A stretch of 64,000 bases of DNA from Pseudomonas sp. SLFW. Lineage in GTDB: Bacteria; Pseudomonadota; Gammaproteobacteria; Pseudomonadales; Pseudomonadaceae. Made by a program: the position numbers and the translations under genes. The notes beneath the pieces are model-generated. The model worked only from the letters and a program-made list of their open reading frames with translations. It was not told where the DNA came from and ran no database searches. Positions 25,769-34,543 of the stretch are shown one piece after another (positions within the stretch are counted from its first letter, which is position 1; the number at the start of each line of letters is the position of its first letter). Location: contig NZ_JAAAKW010000019.1 of the NCBI RefSeq assembly GCF_009905615.1, positions 1 to 64,000 of the forward strand, given 5' to 3'.

Positions 25769-26992
25769 TCAGACGCCCGCAGGAACCGGTGCGTCATCCG
25801 ACGGCAGCTCCTTTCCTTCCCTCGGCAACCGCAACGCCAGCCCAGCCATCACCAGCGCGACCAGTCCGATCGCCACATACAGCCCTGAAAACGATCCGCT
25901 GAAACTCGCCAGCACACCGCCGCTGAAGTTGCCGAGCATGCCGCCCACCCCTTGCATGATGTTCGCGACACCAAAAAGGGTGACGGCCAACGCAGCCGTG
26001 CCGGCCATTTTCGAGACGTAGGCCGGGATCAGCCCGAAGATGGGGTAGAACGCGAGGGAGAACAGCACCCCCGCCACCAGTGGCCAATACCCGGCCGGGT
26101 GCACGACGAGGATCAACGACGCCACCGCCACGCAGACGAACACCAGCATCATGGTAATGCGCAGTCCGATGCGATCCGACAGCCAGCCCACTGCGAGGCC
26201 CGCGAACATGCCGACGAAACCGATGCTGGCCCAGATCTGCGCGGTGTAGGTCACGTCGAAATTCAGTTCGGTGCGCAGGTAGGACGACAGGTAGTTCTGG
26301 AACGGAAAGGTCGAGAAGCCGAGCAGGAAATTAATCGCCCAGACCATCAGCACCCACGGTTGCAACATCGCCGTTTTTCCGACCTTCGCCGTGGGATCGA
26401 TTGCAGCAGTGGCGCGGGAGGTGTTGACGAACAGCCGCGCACGTTTGAACACGATCAGCGCGCCGACGGCCAACATGGTGGTGATCAGCCCGACGATCCA
26501 CCACACGGTGCGCCATTCCCCCTGCGGCGCATACAGCGGCACCAACAGGCTGTTGACGAACACGCCGTAGCTGGTGCCGCTGGACACCAGTCCCATGGCC
26601 ATGCCGCGGTATTTGTAAGCGACCGTGCGCGAGATGACATCGACCATCGGCACGAACACCGTGGCCGCCGTGCCCGCCAATACGGTCAGCAGCACGCCGA
26701 TCAGCAGCACACTCTGGGCCATCGACAGTCCGATCAGCGCCAAGGCGCACACCACGCCAGAGCCAAAAATCACCCAGCCGCCGCCGAGCCGCGCCGTCAA
26801 CCAGGCAGCCACCAACGCGCACGTCAGATAGCCGAATTGCCCGGCAGCCGTCAGGGTGCCCACGTAGGAAATATCGAAGCCCAGACTGGCGCGCATGTCC
26901 GGCACCAACTGGGCAAACAGGTAAATTCCGAAACCGAAGGTGGCTGCGACCAGGCCGGTCAGCAGCACCACGATCAACGCATTGATGCGCAT
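25769..26992 (-). CDS. MFS transporter
   Basis: A 407-residue major-facilitator protein with about 12 membrane helices. The loop 2-3 region has AAWLTARLGGGWVIFGSG and the second half has GWLSDRIGLRITMML, the usual MFS D-R-x-G motif. The start at 26992 giving MRINALIVVLLTG has AAGGAC just upstream; in-frame ATGs further up would add a hydrophilic stretch not seen in the family. Substrate unknown. Confidence 0.9.
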   Translation of the reverse strand: MRINALIVVLLTGLVAATFGFGIYLFAQLVPDMRASLGFDISYVGTLTAAGQFGYLTCALVAAWLTARLGGGWVIFGSGVVCALALIGLSMAQSVLLIGVLLTVLAGTAATVFVPMVDVISRTVAYKYRGMAMGLVSSGTSYGVFVNSLLVPLYAPQGEWRTVWWIVGLITTMLAVGALIVFKRARLFVNTSRATAAIDPTAKVGKTAMLQPWVLMVWAINFLLGFSTFPFQNYLSSYLRTELNFDVTYTAQIWASIGFVGMFAGLAVGWLSDRIGLRITMMLVFVCVAVASLILVVHPAGYWPLVAGVLFSLAFYPIFGLIPAYVSKMAGTAALAVTLFGVANIMQGVGGMLGNFSGGVLASFSGSFSGLYVAIGLVALVMAGLALRLPREGKELPSDDAPVPAGV

Positions 26993-27142
26993 GGTCAGCG
27001 TCCTTTCTTTTCCAGGCAAGTACCAGAAATGCACCTTCAAACCGGCTGAAGATGGGCTCATAGATGTAGGAGAATTCGCCAACAAATCAGACTGGCCCAT
27101 CAACTCTAGACGTTGATGGCGTTCACGCTCGGGGCGTGACGT

Positions 27143-27511
27143 TTATTGGCAAGGGAAGGCGTTTTTTAGCGCAGCGGTGACCAGCACGGACTCGTTCAAA
27201 TGCAGGCTTTGCGGGTGTTCTTCCAGTGACTGGACCACAATGCGCATCGACTGAACCATCGGAATGCCGCCTTCGGGCACGCACACCAGCTTCGGCGTAC
27301 CGCCCGCTTCGTGGACAAGATCAAGGGTGTCGATGGTGGCTTGTAGCACGCCGACGCAGTGGCCGATCCCCACGGGATCTTTCGCCGTCCCGCCGCTCAT
27401 GCTGGCGATCCCGTCCTGGCATTCGAGCAACAGCGTATTGCCGTCCGCCAGGGCAGATGCACTGAAACACAGGGCGAACAGCGCCGAAGCAAACAGGACG
27501 GGTTTGAGCAT
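27143..27511 (-). CDS. Rap1a/Tai-family protein, secreted
   Basis: A 122-residue protein with a signal peptide (LKPVLFASALFALCFSASALA). The mature part has the layout of the Rap1a/Tai family, which includes immunity proteins against T6SS amidase effectors: IGHCVGVLQATIDTL, CVPEGGIPMVQSMRIVVQSLEEHP and a C-terminal AALKNAFPC. Conserved cysteines could form two disulfides in the periplasm. Its start overlaps the coaA stop by one base (TGATG), so it is translationally coupled. No effector gene is adjacent. It could be a stand-alone periplasmic protein rather than an immunity factor. Confidence 0.75.
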   Translation of the reverse strand: MLKPVLFASALFALCFSASALADGNTLLLECQDGIASMSGGTAKDPVGIGHCVGVLQATIDTLDLVHEAGGTPKLVCVPEGGIPMVQSMRIVVQSLEEHPQSLHLNESVLVTAALKNAFPCQ

Positions 27512-28437
27512 CAGCGCAGCCACAATTCCTTGACCGAATGATCCGCCGCCTTGCGCACCACCAGACTCGCGCGCTCGCGGGTTGGCAGGATGTTTTCCAG
27601 CAGGTTCGGCCGGTTGATGTCGCGCCAGATCTTGCGCGCCGCGTCAGGGGATTTCTCGGGAGGCAAGTCAGCGAGTTCGCGGAAGTAAGCACCACGCGCA
27701 CGAAACGCCGTTTGTTGCAGCATCAGGAACCGCTCGACGTACCAGCGCTCGATATCGCCCTCGGCAGCGTCCAGATAGATCGAGAAGTCGAAAAAGTCCG
27801 ACACGATGCTGCCCGGCTTCTGACCGTCGTTGCCTTCGGTTTGCAGAACGTTCAGCCCTTCGAAAATCAGGATGTCCGGCTGGCTGATCTCGATGAATTT
27901 GTCCGGCACGATGTCATAGCTGATGTGCGAATACACCGGCGCGCTGATCACCGGAATGCCAGCCTTGAGGTCGGAAAGAAACTTGACCATGCGCTTGCGA
28001 TCGTAGCTTTCCGGAAAGCCCTTGCGGTGCATGATGTCCCCTGCTGCCAGCTTGGCATTGGGGTGGAGAAAGCCGTCGGTAGTGACCAGATCGACCCGCG
28101 GATGATCGGGCCAGCGGGCCATCAGCGCCTGTAACACACGGGCGAAAGTGCTCTTGCCCACGGCGACGCTGCCTGCAACGGCCACCACGTACGTCTGTTT
28201 TTTTGCCGGACGGCCAAGGAACGTGTCCTTGATGCTGGCCAGACTGCGGGCCGCGTTGACGTGCAAGTTGATCAGGCGCGACAGCGGAAGATAGATATTG
28301 ACGACATCTTCCAAGGAAATATCTTCGTTTACGCCCCGTAATGCCGCCAGATCTTCTTCGGATAAAGTCAGTGGCGTGCTGGCGCGCAGCCCCGCCCATT
28401 CCGCGCTGGTCATTACGAGATAGTCATCAGGCGCCAT
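27511..28437 (-). CDS. coaA: Type I pantothenate kinase
   Basis: CoaA (308 residues) phosphorylates pantothenate, the first step of coenzyme A synthesis. It has the P-loop in VAGSVAVGKSTFARVL (about residues 92-107), the DLVTTDGFLHPN segment, the YDRKRMVKFLSDLK region and IFEGLNVLQT, all typical of the E. coli-type enzyme. Pseudomonads usually rely on the type III enzyme CoaX encoded beside birA, so this may be an extra kinase. The downstream Rap1a-like gene overlaps its stop. Confidence 0.93.
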   Translation of the reverse strand: MAPDDYLVMTSAEWAGLRASTPLTLSEEDLAALRGVNEDISLEDVVNIYLPLSRLINLHVNAARSLASIKDTFLGRPAKKQTYVVAVAGSVAVGKSTFARVLQALMARWPDHPRVDLVTTDGFLHPNAKLAAGDIMHRKGFPESYDRKRMVKFLSDLKAGIPVISAPVYSHISYDIVPDKFIEISQPDILIFEGLNVLQTEGNDGQKPGSIVSDFFDFSIYLDAAEGDIERWYVERFLMLQQTAFRARGAYFRELADLPPEKSPDAARKIWRDINRPNLLENILPTRERASLVVRKAADHSVKELWLR

Positions 28438-28898
28438 CTATAGCCTTCCAATCCAGGTGTCCGTATCGACAATGGTGCGAAGACTATCGTATTGACCTAA
28501 AAACAGGGCAGATTTCTTTGATTTCCCACGCATTATTGGCGCAGAAAACGCTGTTGTAATCCCGCGCATTGCGCCAAATCAAGCCACTCTCAATTAATCC
28601 GTTTCACGACGTCCTGTATTCGGTGGTCAGGTGAGAAACCTCGTGCACCACGCCCCGCCGTTCCCGAATCGTTTCAGCACAATCTCAGACGTTTACCCGA
28701 GCGAGCACACCGAGCGAACAGATTCCCACCCCTGAACAGGACAGTTAACGGACCCGGACTACAACTCACGCCATCCTTGACTGACAGCGACCCCAACCTC
28801 CGTCCAAGGATGATGAAGGCGGTCGTTACTTGTTGTTTCGACCGCTCTGCAGGCGAGGCCGCTGCATAACGCCGACAACGCCTGTCATTCAACTCATC
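28438..28898. other. Non-coding gap upstream of the zinc-ribbon gene
   Basis: About 460 bases between the divergent coaA and zinc-ribbon genes. The composition is more AT-rich than the neighbours around 28480-28620, consistent with promoters for both sides. No repeat of the REP families and no gene is seen. Confidence 0.5.
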
Positions 28899-30254
28899 AT
28901 GAACAATGGATTGATCCCAGCTATGCCAATCAAGCTCGAAATGCTCACGAGTGACCCCGAAGAAAAGGCCCTGGCCGTTCGCTATTGGGCCATGACCGAA
29001 GACGGGGAATTCAAGGAAAAGGTGATCGATCTGGTGCCCTTTCGGGACATCGCCCACAGCGGCTCGCTGGCAGGGCATGTCAGGGAATGGTGTCGTGCAT
29101 TCGATGAAAACCTGACCTGCCGGTACTGCAGCGCGATCATGGAAGTCAAAAGCCGCTCACTGGCCAAGAAGTTTCCACAAAGGTCCATCCGCCCGTGCCC
29201 CGCTTGCCAAGTCCTGCAGGATCAAAAGGACCGCGAAGCACAGGCCGCCGCCACCGCAGCGCTTGACGTCCAGCTCGACGCTTACGTCGCCCAGCTTCCG
29301 AACCACGAGATCGATTACGCGCAGTTGAAAGACGATCAGGCTTTACTGCTGCTGGCGCTCAATGCGGCCCTGTCACCCCGACTGACCGATGGGGCGTTCA
29401 CCGTCGACGACTGCACATCGCTGGTGCCTGCCGACGCCGATCGATTTATCGAACGGCTTGTAACAGCGGACGTGTTGCGCGAGGTTCCGCGCCTGGCCGC
29501 ACCCGGCACGTATTTCTTGCTCGATGGCCATTTGGTGATTCGAACCCGACAGGTCGTCTACACCCTGGCGCCCGACCGGCAACCGGAGGCGAGCACGGCA
29601 ATCCTGCGCAGCCAACTGGACCGGGAGTACAGCGACGGGTTGGCGTTGTTCAACCTCTGGCTGGATTTCGCCAGTGCCGACGCCATGAGTTACCTGGCGG
29701 ACAAGTGCAGCGCATTCGATCACGATCTGGACGCATCCCAGTTCGACGAAATCAGGAGCACGTTGCGCGAAGGCTTGAAAACCCACAGCGTTTCGCAGAT
29801 CTGGTACGTCATCTGGAAAAACGTCAAGGACGCCGCCAGTCTCGCCCGAATGGTCTACTACTCCGAAGCCCGCGCGACGGCCACGATTCCCGGCAAGATC
29901 CGCCGGAACCTCGAAAAGATCGAAAAGCAAAGCACGGACGTCCCAAAGTGGGACCGGCCCAATTACCAACCTGCCGGCACGTTAGGCATGCTCTTCAGCG
30001 ACCTGTTCGGCATCGACGAAGACACCCCGGGCGCAGATGTTTACGCGCGTCTGACCGCGCTCATTCCCGACCCACCCTTTGCTGCCGAAGCGCCTCCAGA
30101 GAACGGGCCGGTCAAACGGCTGCTGTGCGATGCGCTGCTCCATGACACCGGCCCACAGATGCTGCACCGGTTCGCGGCGCTGATTCGGGAGGGGCATGGT
30201 GTCAGCGCAACCATTGCGAAATTGCTGCATGAGGACGCAATTTCCGGCGCCTGA
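28899..30254 (+). CDS. Unrecognised protein with N-terminal zinc ribbon
   Basis: About 451 residues of unknown family. A four-cysteine zinc ribbon (CRYC ... CPAC, residues 74-103 from the ATG at 28899) follows a domain of about 60 residues. The rest is mostly helical and acidic, including a charged region near QDQKDREAQAAATAALD and a middle section with YFLLDGHLVIRTRQVVYTL. There is no signal or membrane segment. The start is uncertain: ATGs at 28899 and 28923 are both possible and neither has a clear ribosome site. It ends before a terminator and converges on the helicase operon. I cannot assign a function. Confidence 0.75.
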   Translation: MNNGLIPAMPIKLEMLTSDPEEKALAVRYWAMTEDGEFKEKVIDLVPFRDIAHSGSLAGHVREWCRAFDENLTCRYCSAIMEVKSRSLAKKFPQRSIRPCPACQVLQDQKDREAQAAATAALDVQLDAYVAQLPNHEIDYAQLKDDQALLLLALNAALSPRLTDGAFTVDDCTSLVPADADRFIERLVTADVLREVPRLAAPGTYFLLDGHLVIRTRQVVYTLAPDRQPEASTAILRSQLDREYSDGLALFNLWLDFASADAMSYLADKCSAFDHDLDASQFDEIRSTLREGLKTHSVSQIWYVIWKNVKDAASLARMVYYSEARATATIPGKIRRNLEKIEKQSTDVPKWDRPNYQPAGTLGMLFSDLFGIDEDTPGADVYARLTALIPDPPFAAEAPPENGPVKRLLCDALLHDTGPQMLHRFAALIREGHGVSATIAKLLHEDAISGA

Positions 30255-30264
30255 TACGGGAAAC

Positions 30265-30290
30265 GGCTTCTGAGCGCGGGTTCAGAAGCC
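30265..30290 (+). terminator. Rho-independent terminator after the zinc-ribbon gene
   Basis: A 9-bp stem (GGCTTCTGA at 30265-30273, TCAGAAGCC at 30282-30290) with an eight-base loop is followed by TTTCAT. It begins 11 bases after the stop codon. Confidence 0.65.
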
Positions 30291-30380
30291 TTTCATACGA
30301 GGCCGAAAATAAATGGAACTCTGGTTTGAGCCGTGGTGACAAATAGCCACTAACTCACTCGCAACCAGAGGCAACCCTCG

Positions 30381-30605
30381 ATGCGGCTCGAATCCCTGGC
30401 TATCGCACTGCTCGCCACCCTGACCGATGAAGTCGCCTCCCGCGTCAATCCGCTGGACTTCACCGCGCTGCTGTATTTGCGGGACCAGGGTTATGCCGCG
30501 GTGTCGGTCAAGGATGGCTGCGTGGTGGCCGAGCGCACGGCCGCCGGTAAGCAGTTCGCCAGTGACCGTGCCGGTGGCCCCTCGCGACCGAGGTATCGAC
30601 GCTGA
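30381..30605 (+). CDS. Small hypothetical protein, 74 aa
   Basis: The frame begins with MRLESLAIALLATLTDE and has AGAGGC upstream of the ATG. The N-terminus is helical and the C-terminus is basic (Arg/Pro). No family is recognised. It lies after the terminator of the zinc-ribbon gene and ends 18 bases before the convergent helicase gene. Because the region is GC-rich it might be a chance frame, but the ribosome site and codon pattern favour a gene. Confidence 0.5.
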   Translation: MRLESLAIALLATLTDEVASRVNPLDFTALLYLRDQGYAAVSVKDGCVVAERTAAGKQFASDRAGGPSRPRYRR

Positions 30606-30622
30606 GCGGGGGAGCGCCAACC

Positions 30623-32584
30623 TCAGTAACCATGAGACTCGCGATATTTCTGGTACTGGTGGTACTCGATCCACTCCACCACGTCGTAAGGCACATAAAG
30701 CTGCCGTTTGGCCCGTGAAATGGCGATGTACACCGCGCAGATCCGCTGATCGAACGCGTAGGCGTCCTTGAATTTCACGTTGGTCAGCAATTCCGGCGTC
30801 AGCAGCACCTCATCGAACTCCATCCCACCGGCCTCATCGGCCTGCATCAACAGACAGCGCTTGTCCGGGTCGCCGAACAGTCGGCTCAGGCGGGTCACGT
30901 GGGCCATGCGGAAATCCTTGTTCTTGAGCAAGGCTTCGACCTGCAGAAACGACTCGTCGAACCGGTTGGCCTCACGCACCTGCGCCCAATCGGTCAGGTC
31001 GCTGAAATAGGGATGCAGCCCCTCGGCACTGCGTTCCGGCGCGTAAAAGTCCGGGTCTGACAAACCGACGGCCGTGGTCATGAAGTGTTCGAAACTGCGC
31101 CGCGTCGTGTCGTCCGGATACCCGAACGGACTCTTCGAGCTGTGTAATTCAATGGCCCAGCGCATCGTGTCCCAAGGCGAAGCGGTCAGGACCACGCAAC
31201 GCTCCGGCGGCACGAACCCTTGCGGGTATTCGACAATCGTGACATCCGCATCACGGGTGCCTTCGAAGGGCACCTTGCCCTTCTCGGAGTGCTGGTAGAT
31301 CAGCGGATTGACCAGGCGTTCGACGTTACGGCCCGAGCGCACCGAGTAGCTGATGTCCGTCTGTCGAACCCTGCGCTCGCGCTTGACCATCACCCTGCCC
31401 GGCTGCTGGTACTCGTCGCCAAGGGTGATCAGCACCTGTCGACCACGCTCGATGATTTGCAACAACGACGGCGGAATGTCCTGGCTCTCGTCGATCAGCA
31501 CGTGGGTGTAACGGTCGGGCATCACGCAGCCCTCCAGATTCGCCCGTTTGATCATCCACAGAGCTTCGAACCCGGTCTGACTCGCCCAAGCCGGGTGCGC
31601 CTCCAGCCAGACCCACAGCCGACTGGCGTATTCCAACACCACCTGAAGCTCCAGGCTGCTGAGCGGCTGATTGAAATGCGGCAGGTGTTTGCTCGACAGG
31701 CTGCGATCCCACGACTGGCAGTACAGCTCCAGCACCTTCAGGCAGATGTCGAGGGTGGCCTGGGCGCCGTGGTCGCGAAAGCCCAGGATGTTCAAATCCT
31801 GGGCCAGGGCCTGCCGGGTGGGGCCTTTGGTCTGCACACGTTCGGGCTGGAATCGCGGACCGCGCAGCAAGGCCTGGGCGAAGGCTTTGAAGGTCGAGCC
31901 GGGTGCCTTGCCCTTGCCGTGGTTCATCCGCTCGCGAAGGGTGTTCAGCTTGGCGGGGGTGCGCGCCAACAACAGCGTTTTCTCGGGTCGCAGGCACTCG
32001 ATCAACACGCCGAGCAAATGGCTTTTGCCGATCCCGGCATAGCCTTGCACGTGCAGGTCTTCGTCGAGATTGGCACGAAAGGTTCGCACCAGCTTGTCCT
32101 GCGCCGCACTCAACCAGCGCTCGCGAAAGCGCGGCGTGACTATCTGCTGGCTGAACGGGTCGTGGTTGCGGTGATGGCGAACCTTGTACTCGACGTCCCA
32201 TTGCCCATCCGCCAACAGGTACTCCCGCGCTGCCACTTCCTCGGCCAGCAGCAAACGCAGGTTCAGGCCCTTGATCACCTCCAGCCCGAAATACAGCTGG
32301 CCCGGATCGAACAAGCGACGCGCTTCCGACAGCAACCCCGTGCCTGTTGAATGTTGACCCGTGACAGACCACGCGATCAGCCGCGCCAGAATTTTCTCCG
32401 CCGCCGCGCCACTCAGGTCCTTTTCGCTCATCTGCGCCAGATTCTGGATGACCAGCACGGCGGCCAGTTCCGGGTCGGTCAGCGTGTCGAGGGCAGTGGC
32501 ACCGTCGGTTTTCAGCGCTTCACAGGTCACCGATGTGACAGGCAGAAAGACCGGCGTGGATAAATCGGAATGTTCCGGTTGCAT
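30623..32584 (-). CDS. SF1 (UvrD/Rep-like) DNA helicase-type ATPase
   Basis: A 653-residue superfamily 1 helicase. About 180 residues without recognised domain precede Walker A (GYAGIGKSHLL, 181-191). Motif Ia is LLLARTPAKL, Walker B/DEXX is HVLIDESQDI (361-370), motif III is TLGDEYQQPG (388-396), and near the C-terminus are LLMQADEAGGMEFDEVLL (motif V) and VYIAISRAKRQLYV (motif VI). All ATPase motifs look intact. It starts six bases after the stop of the small upstream gene, so the two form an operon. Outside the housekeeping UvrD and Rep forms, such helicases often occur in genome-defence or repair systems. That role is only inferred here. Confidence 0.85.
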   Translation of the reverse strand: MQPEHSDLSTPVFLPVTSVTCEALKTDGATALDTLTDPELAAVLVIQNLAQMSEKDLSGAAAEKILARLIAWSVTGQHSTGTGLLSEARRLFDPGQLYFGLEVIKGLNLRLLLAEEVAAREYLLADGQWDVEYKVRHHRNHDPFSQQIVTPRFRERWLSAAQDKLVRTFRANLDEDLHVQGYAGIGKSHLLGVLIECLRPEKTLLLARTPAKLNTLRERMNHGKGKAPGSTFKAFAQALLRGPRFQPERVQTKGPTRQALAQDLNILGFRDHGAQATLDICLKVLELYCQSWDRSLSSKHLPHFNQPLSSLELQVVLEYASRLWVWLEAHPAWASQTGFEALWMIKRANLEGCVMPDRYTHVLIDESQDIPPSLLQIIERGRQVLITLGDEYQQPGRVMVKRERRVRQTDISYSVRSGRNVERLVNPLIYQHSEKGKVPFEGTRDADVTIVEYPQGFVPPERCVVLTASPWDTMRWAIELHSSKSPFGYPDDTTRRSFEHFMTTAVGLSDPDFYAPERSAEGLHPYFSDLTDWAQVREANRFDESFLQVEALLKNKDFRMAHVTRLSRLFGDPDKRCLLMQADEAGGMEFDEVLLTPELLTNVKFKDAYAFDQRICAVYIAISRAKRQLYVPYDVVEWIEYHQYQKYRESHGY

Positions 32585-32590
32585 GGCGTC

Positions 32591-33052
32591 TCAGGGCTTG
32601 GAAAGGCAGTGGATGTCGAGCGTGTATTCATAGTCGCCCAACGTGCCGGACATGCCGCCGGGGCAGGACCGGGCTTCGTCGGCGGCTGTGTTATCGACCT
32701 GCTCGCGCAGTTCGTACACCGCAATCTCCAGCAGCTTTCGCAAGCCCTCGCGGGAGTGAGCGGTGACGCGCAGGTTCAGGTCGAACGCGGGCGCGGCAGG
32801 CGCCGGCACATCCTCGGTCGGTTCCGGTTGAACAGCGGTGGATGCCTGCGCCAACTCAGATTCGGGTTCAGGCTGCGACGGCACGCGCGTGGCACCTGCC
32901 AGAATCGCTGCGTGTTCCTCGTCCATCAGGTCCAGCACCTTCGACAACTCAAGCGTCTGCTCGGGGTGCGACTGCATCCGGTCCTTGAGTTCAAGGCGAC
33001 GCATCTGCCATTCCCTGAGTTGTCGCCGGGTCAGGTCGTCAATCTTGTCCAC
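32591..33052 (-). CDS. Small partner protein of the SF1 helicase
   Basis: A 153-residue protein from a GTG start with a good GAGAGGTGG ribosome site; the longer open frame to 33166 is not needed. The N-terminus (DDLTRRQLREWQMRRLELKDRMQ) is a charged helix likely to form a coiled coil. A Pro/Glu-rich linker follows, then a C-terminal domain with DLNLRVTAHSREGLRKLLEIAVYELREQ. No known family is recognised. The six-base gap to the helicase suggests the two proteins work together. Confidence 0.75.
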   Translation of the reverse strand: MDKIDDLTRRQLREWQMRRLELKDRMQSHPEQTLELSKVLDLMDEEHAAILAGATRVPSQPEPESELAQASTAVQPEPTEDVPAPAAPAFDLNLRVTAHSREGLRKLLEIAVYELREQVDNTAADEARSCPGGMSGTLGDYEYTLDIHCLSKP

Positions 33053-33210
33053 TGCGCCACCTCTCGCTGTCGGGTGGCGGATTATGCCATTGATTGAGGT
33101 GCCGGACTGAACCGCGGGCGCAAGCTTGGCGATAATTCCTATCGCGAAACGGTCTGGGGGAGCCACACGTGGCTGCTAGTTTTCAGCGTATAGCCCAGGG
33201 AGTTTCCGCC

Positions 33211-34287
33211 ATGACACGGACCGCCAATCAAGACCTTACCTCAGCCGACCACGAATTCGCGGCACCAAGCATTGTGGAAACGGATGAACACACAATCTCG
33301 CTCGCGTTGTTGCGTAGCGGATTTACGGTGAAGATTCCACCGATACCCAACGCCGTTCGCGGCAACTCGGGCACGGTCGCCGTCGTCAGCAAGTACGGAA
33401 TGTCAGGCACACCGTTCACCCTCGACGACCCTACAACGCCGATCAGCATTCGCTTCGAGCCGGATCAGTTGCAGTCCATTGCCGGGAACGGGTACGTTCA
33501 ATACGTCATCTTGCAAGGCCCGCTCGGGACGTCAGAAGAACGAGTCGCCTATTTCCAGGAGCCCATTCCGACGCCACAGGTAGAAGGTTTCGTAGAGAAC
33601 AACAGGGACGATTTCATCATCCCCGGTGATGCGGTCGAAAACGGCCTGACCATCCTCATTCCGCCTTATGAAAACATGGCACCTGGCGACAGCGTCACCC
33701 TCTTCGCGACGGCGTCCCGTCACGGGGCGGGGGTATGGCGGGAGTATTCGGTCACGCAAGACGATGTGGCCAAAACCCTCGAGTTTCCCTATGAGGCAGA
33801 CAAGCTGACAAAGCTGGTGCCCGGAACGATCAACCTCGGCTATACCGTTTCGCACAGCTCTCACCAGTTGGTGTCGCATCTCATCGAAATCGCTGTAACC
33901 GCCCTGCTCGCGGCACCCGAGCCGGTCCATCAAGAGACCGATCCATTCGGCAACAAACTCTTTTTAGCAGTGGTTGAGTTTGAAAATGGGGAGTATTACG
34001 CGCCCGTCACTCAGATGTTTGGCACTGACACCCCACAGGCCGGCGAGCGCTTGATGCTGGTGATCGACCGAGAAGGCCCGGGGTTTTCATACGTGCTGGA
34101 GGTCAAGGACACGACGTCAGAAGTGACGTTCAGGATTCCGGAATCTGATCTTCAAGGAATGGGCGGACAAGACATCGTCATGAGTGCGCTGTGGCAGCAA
34201 TCGAGTGGCGAGCTGTTGAGTTCACTCGGTCAAAAATGGCGCGTGTTGGGGGGGGAACAAAAAGGAAGGGTAGTGCGAAACGGCTGA
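33211..34287 (+). CDS. Ig-like repeat protein, 358 aa
   Basis: A beta-rich protein of three repeats of roughly 100-110 residues, each with GDSVTLFA- or GERLMLVI-like strands followed by a F-x-I-P or F-x-Y-E strand and a V-S-Y- or Y-T-V-S-like end. The pattern is the same as in the surface protein at the left edge of the window. No signal peptide is visible, so it may be exported by another route or be a spacer-type cytoplasmic protein. I chose the ATG at 33211 (MTRTANQDL); an upstream ATG at 33169 is possible. It is divergent from the helicase operon and convergent with ffs. Confidence 0.7.
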   Translation: MTRTANQDLTSADHEFAAPSIVETDEHTISLALLRSGFTVKIPPIPNAVRGNSGTVAVVSKYGMSGTPFTLDDPTTPISIRFEPDQLQSIAGNGYVQYVILQGPLGTSEERVAYFQEPIPTPQVEGFVENNRDDFIIPGDAVENGLTILIPPYENMAPGDSVTLFATASRHGAGVWREYSVTQDDVAKTLEFPYEADKLTKLVPGTINLGYTVSHSSHQLVSHLIEIAVTALLAAPEPVHQETDPFGNKLFLAVVEFENGEYYAPVTQMFGTDTPQAGERLMLVIDREGPGFSYVLEVKDTTSEVTFRIPESDLQGMGGQDIVMSALWQQSSGELLSSLGQKWRVLGGEQKGRVVRNG

Positions 34288-34301
34288 ACCGCTAGGAGGC
34301 A

Positions 34302-34403
34302 ACCCCACCAGCCACACCCCGGCACACAATGTTCCCGCTGTGGCTGCTCCCTTCCGGGCCTGACCAGGTTAACGGGTAATCGTTGCGGGGGGACCGATGG
34401 GGT
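34302..34403 (-). ncRNA. ffs: 4.5S signal recognition particle RNA
   Basis: The minus strand carries the conserved SRP RNA apical loop, CAGGCCCGGAAGGAGCAGCC, where Ffh binds, preceded by AACCTGGT. The outer ends pair (ACCCCA near 34398-34403 with TGGGGT near 34302-34307). Length of about 102 bases matches the gammaproteobacterial 4.5S RNA. The ends are estimated from pairing and may be off by a few bases. Confidence 0.93.
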
Positions 34404-34543
34404 CACCATAACGACACTCGCCAGTCGGCGAGCCGCGCCATTGTACCGGTCTGACGCGAAGTTACAACCTCTCGTGTCAGATAAAAAAATATGAGAGGGC
34501 TCAAGCACTTGTGTGCAAGGCGTGAGTGCCCATCCCGCCGGTC

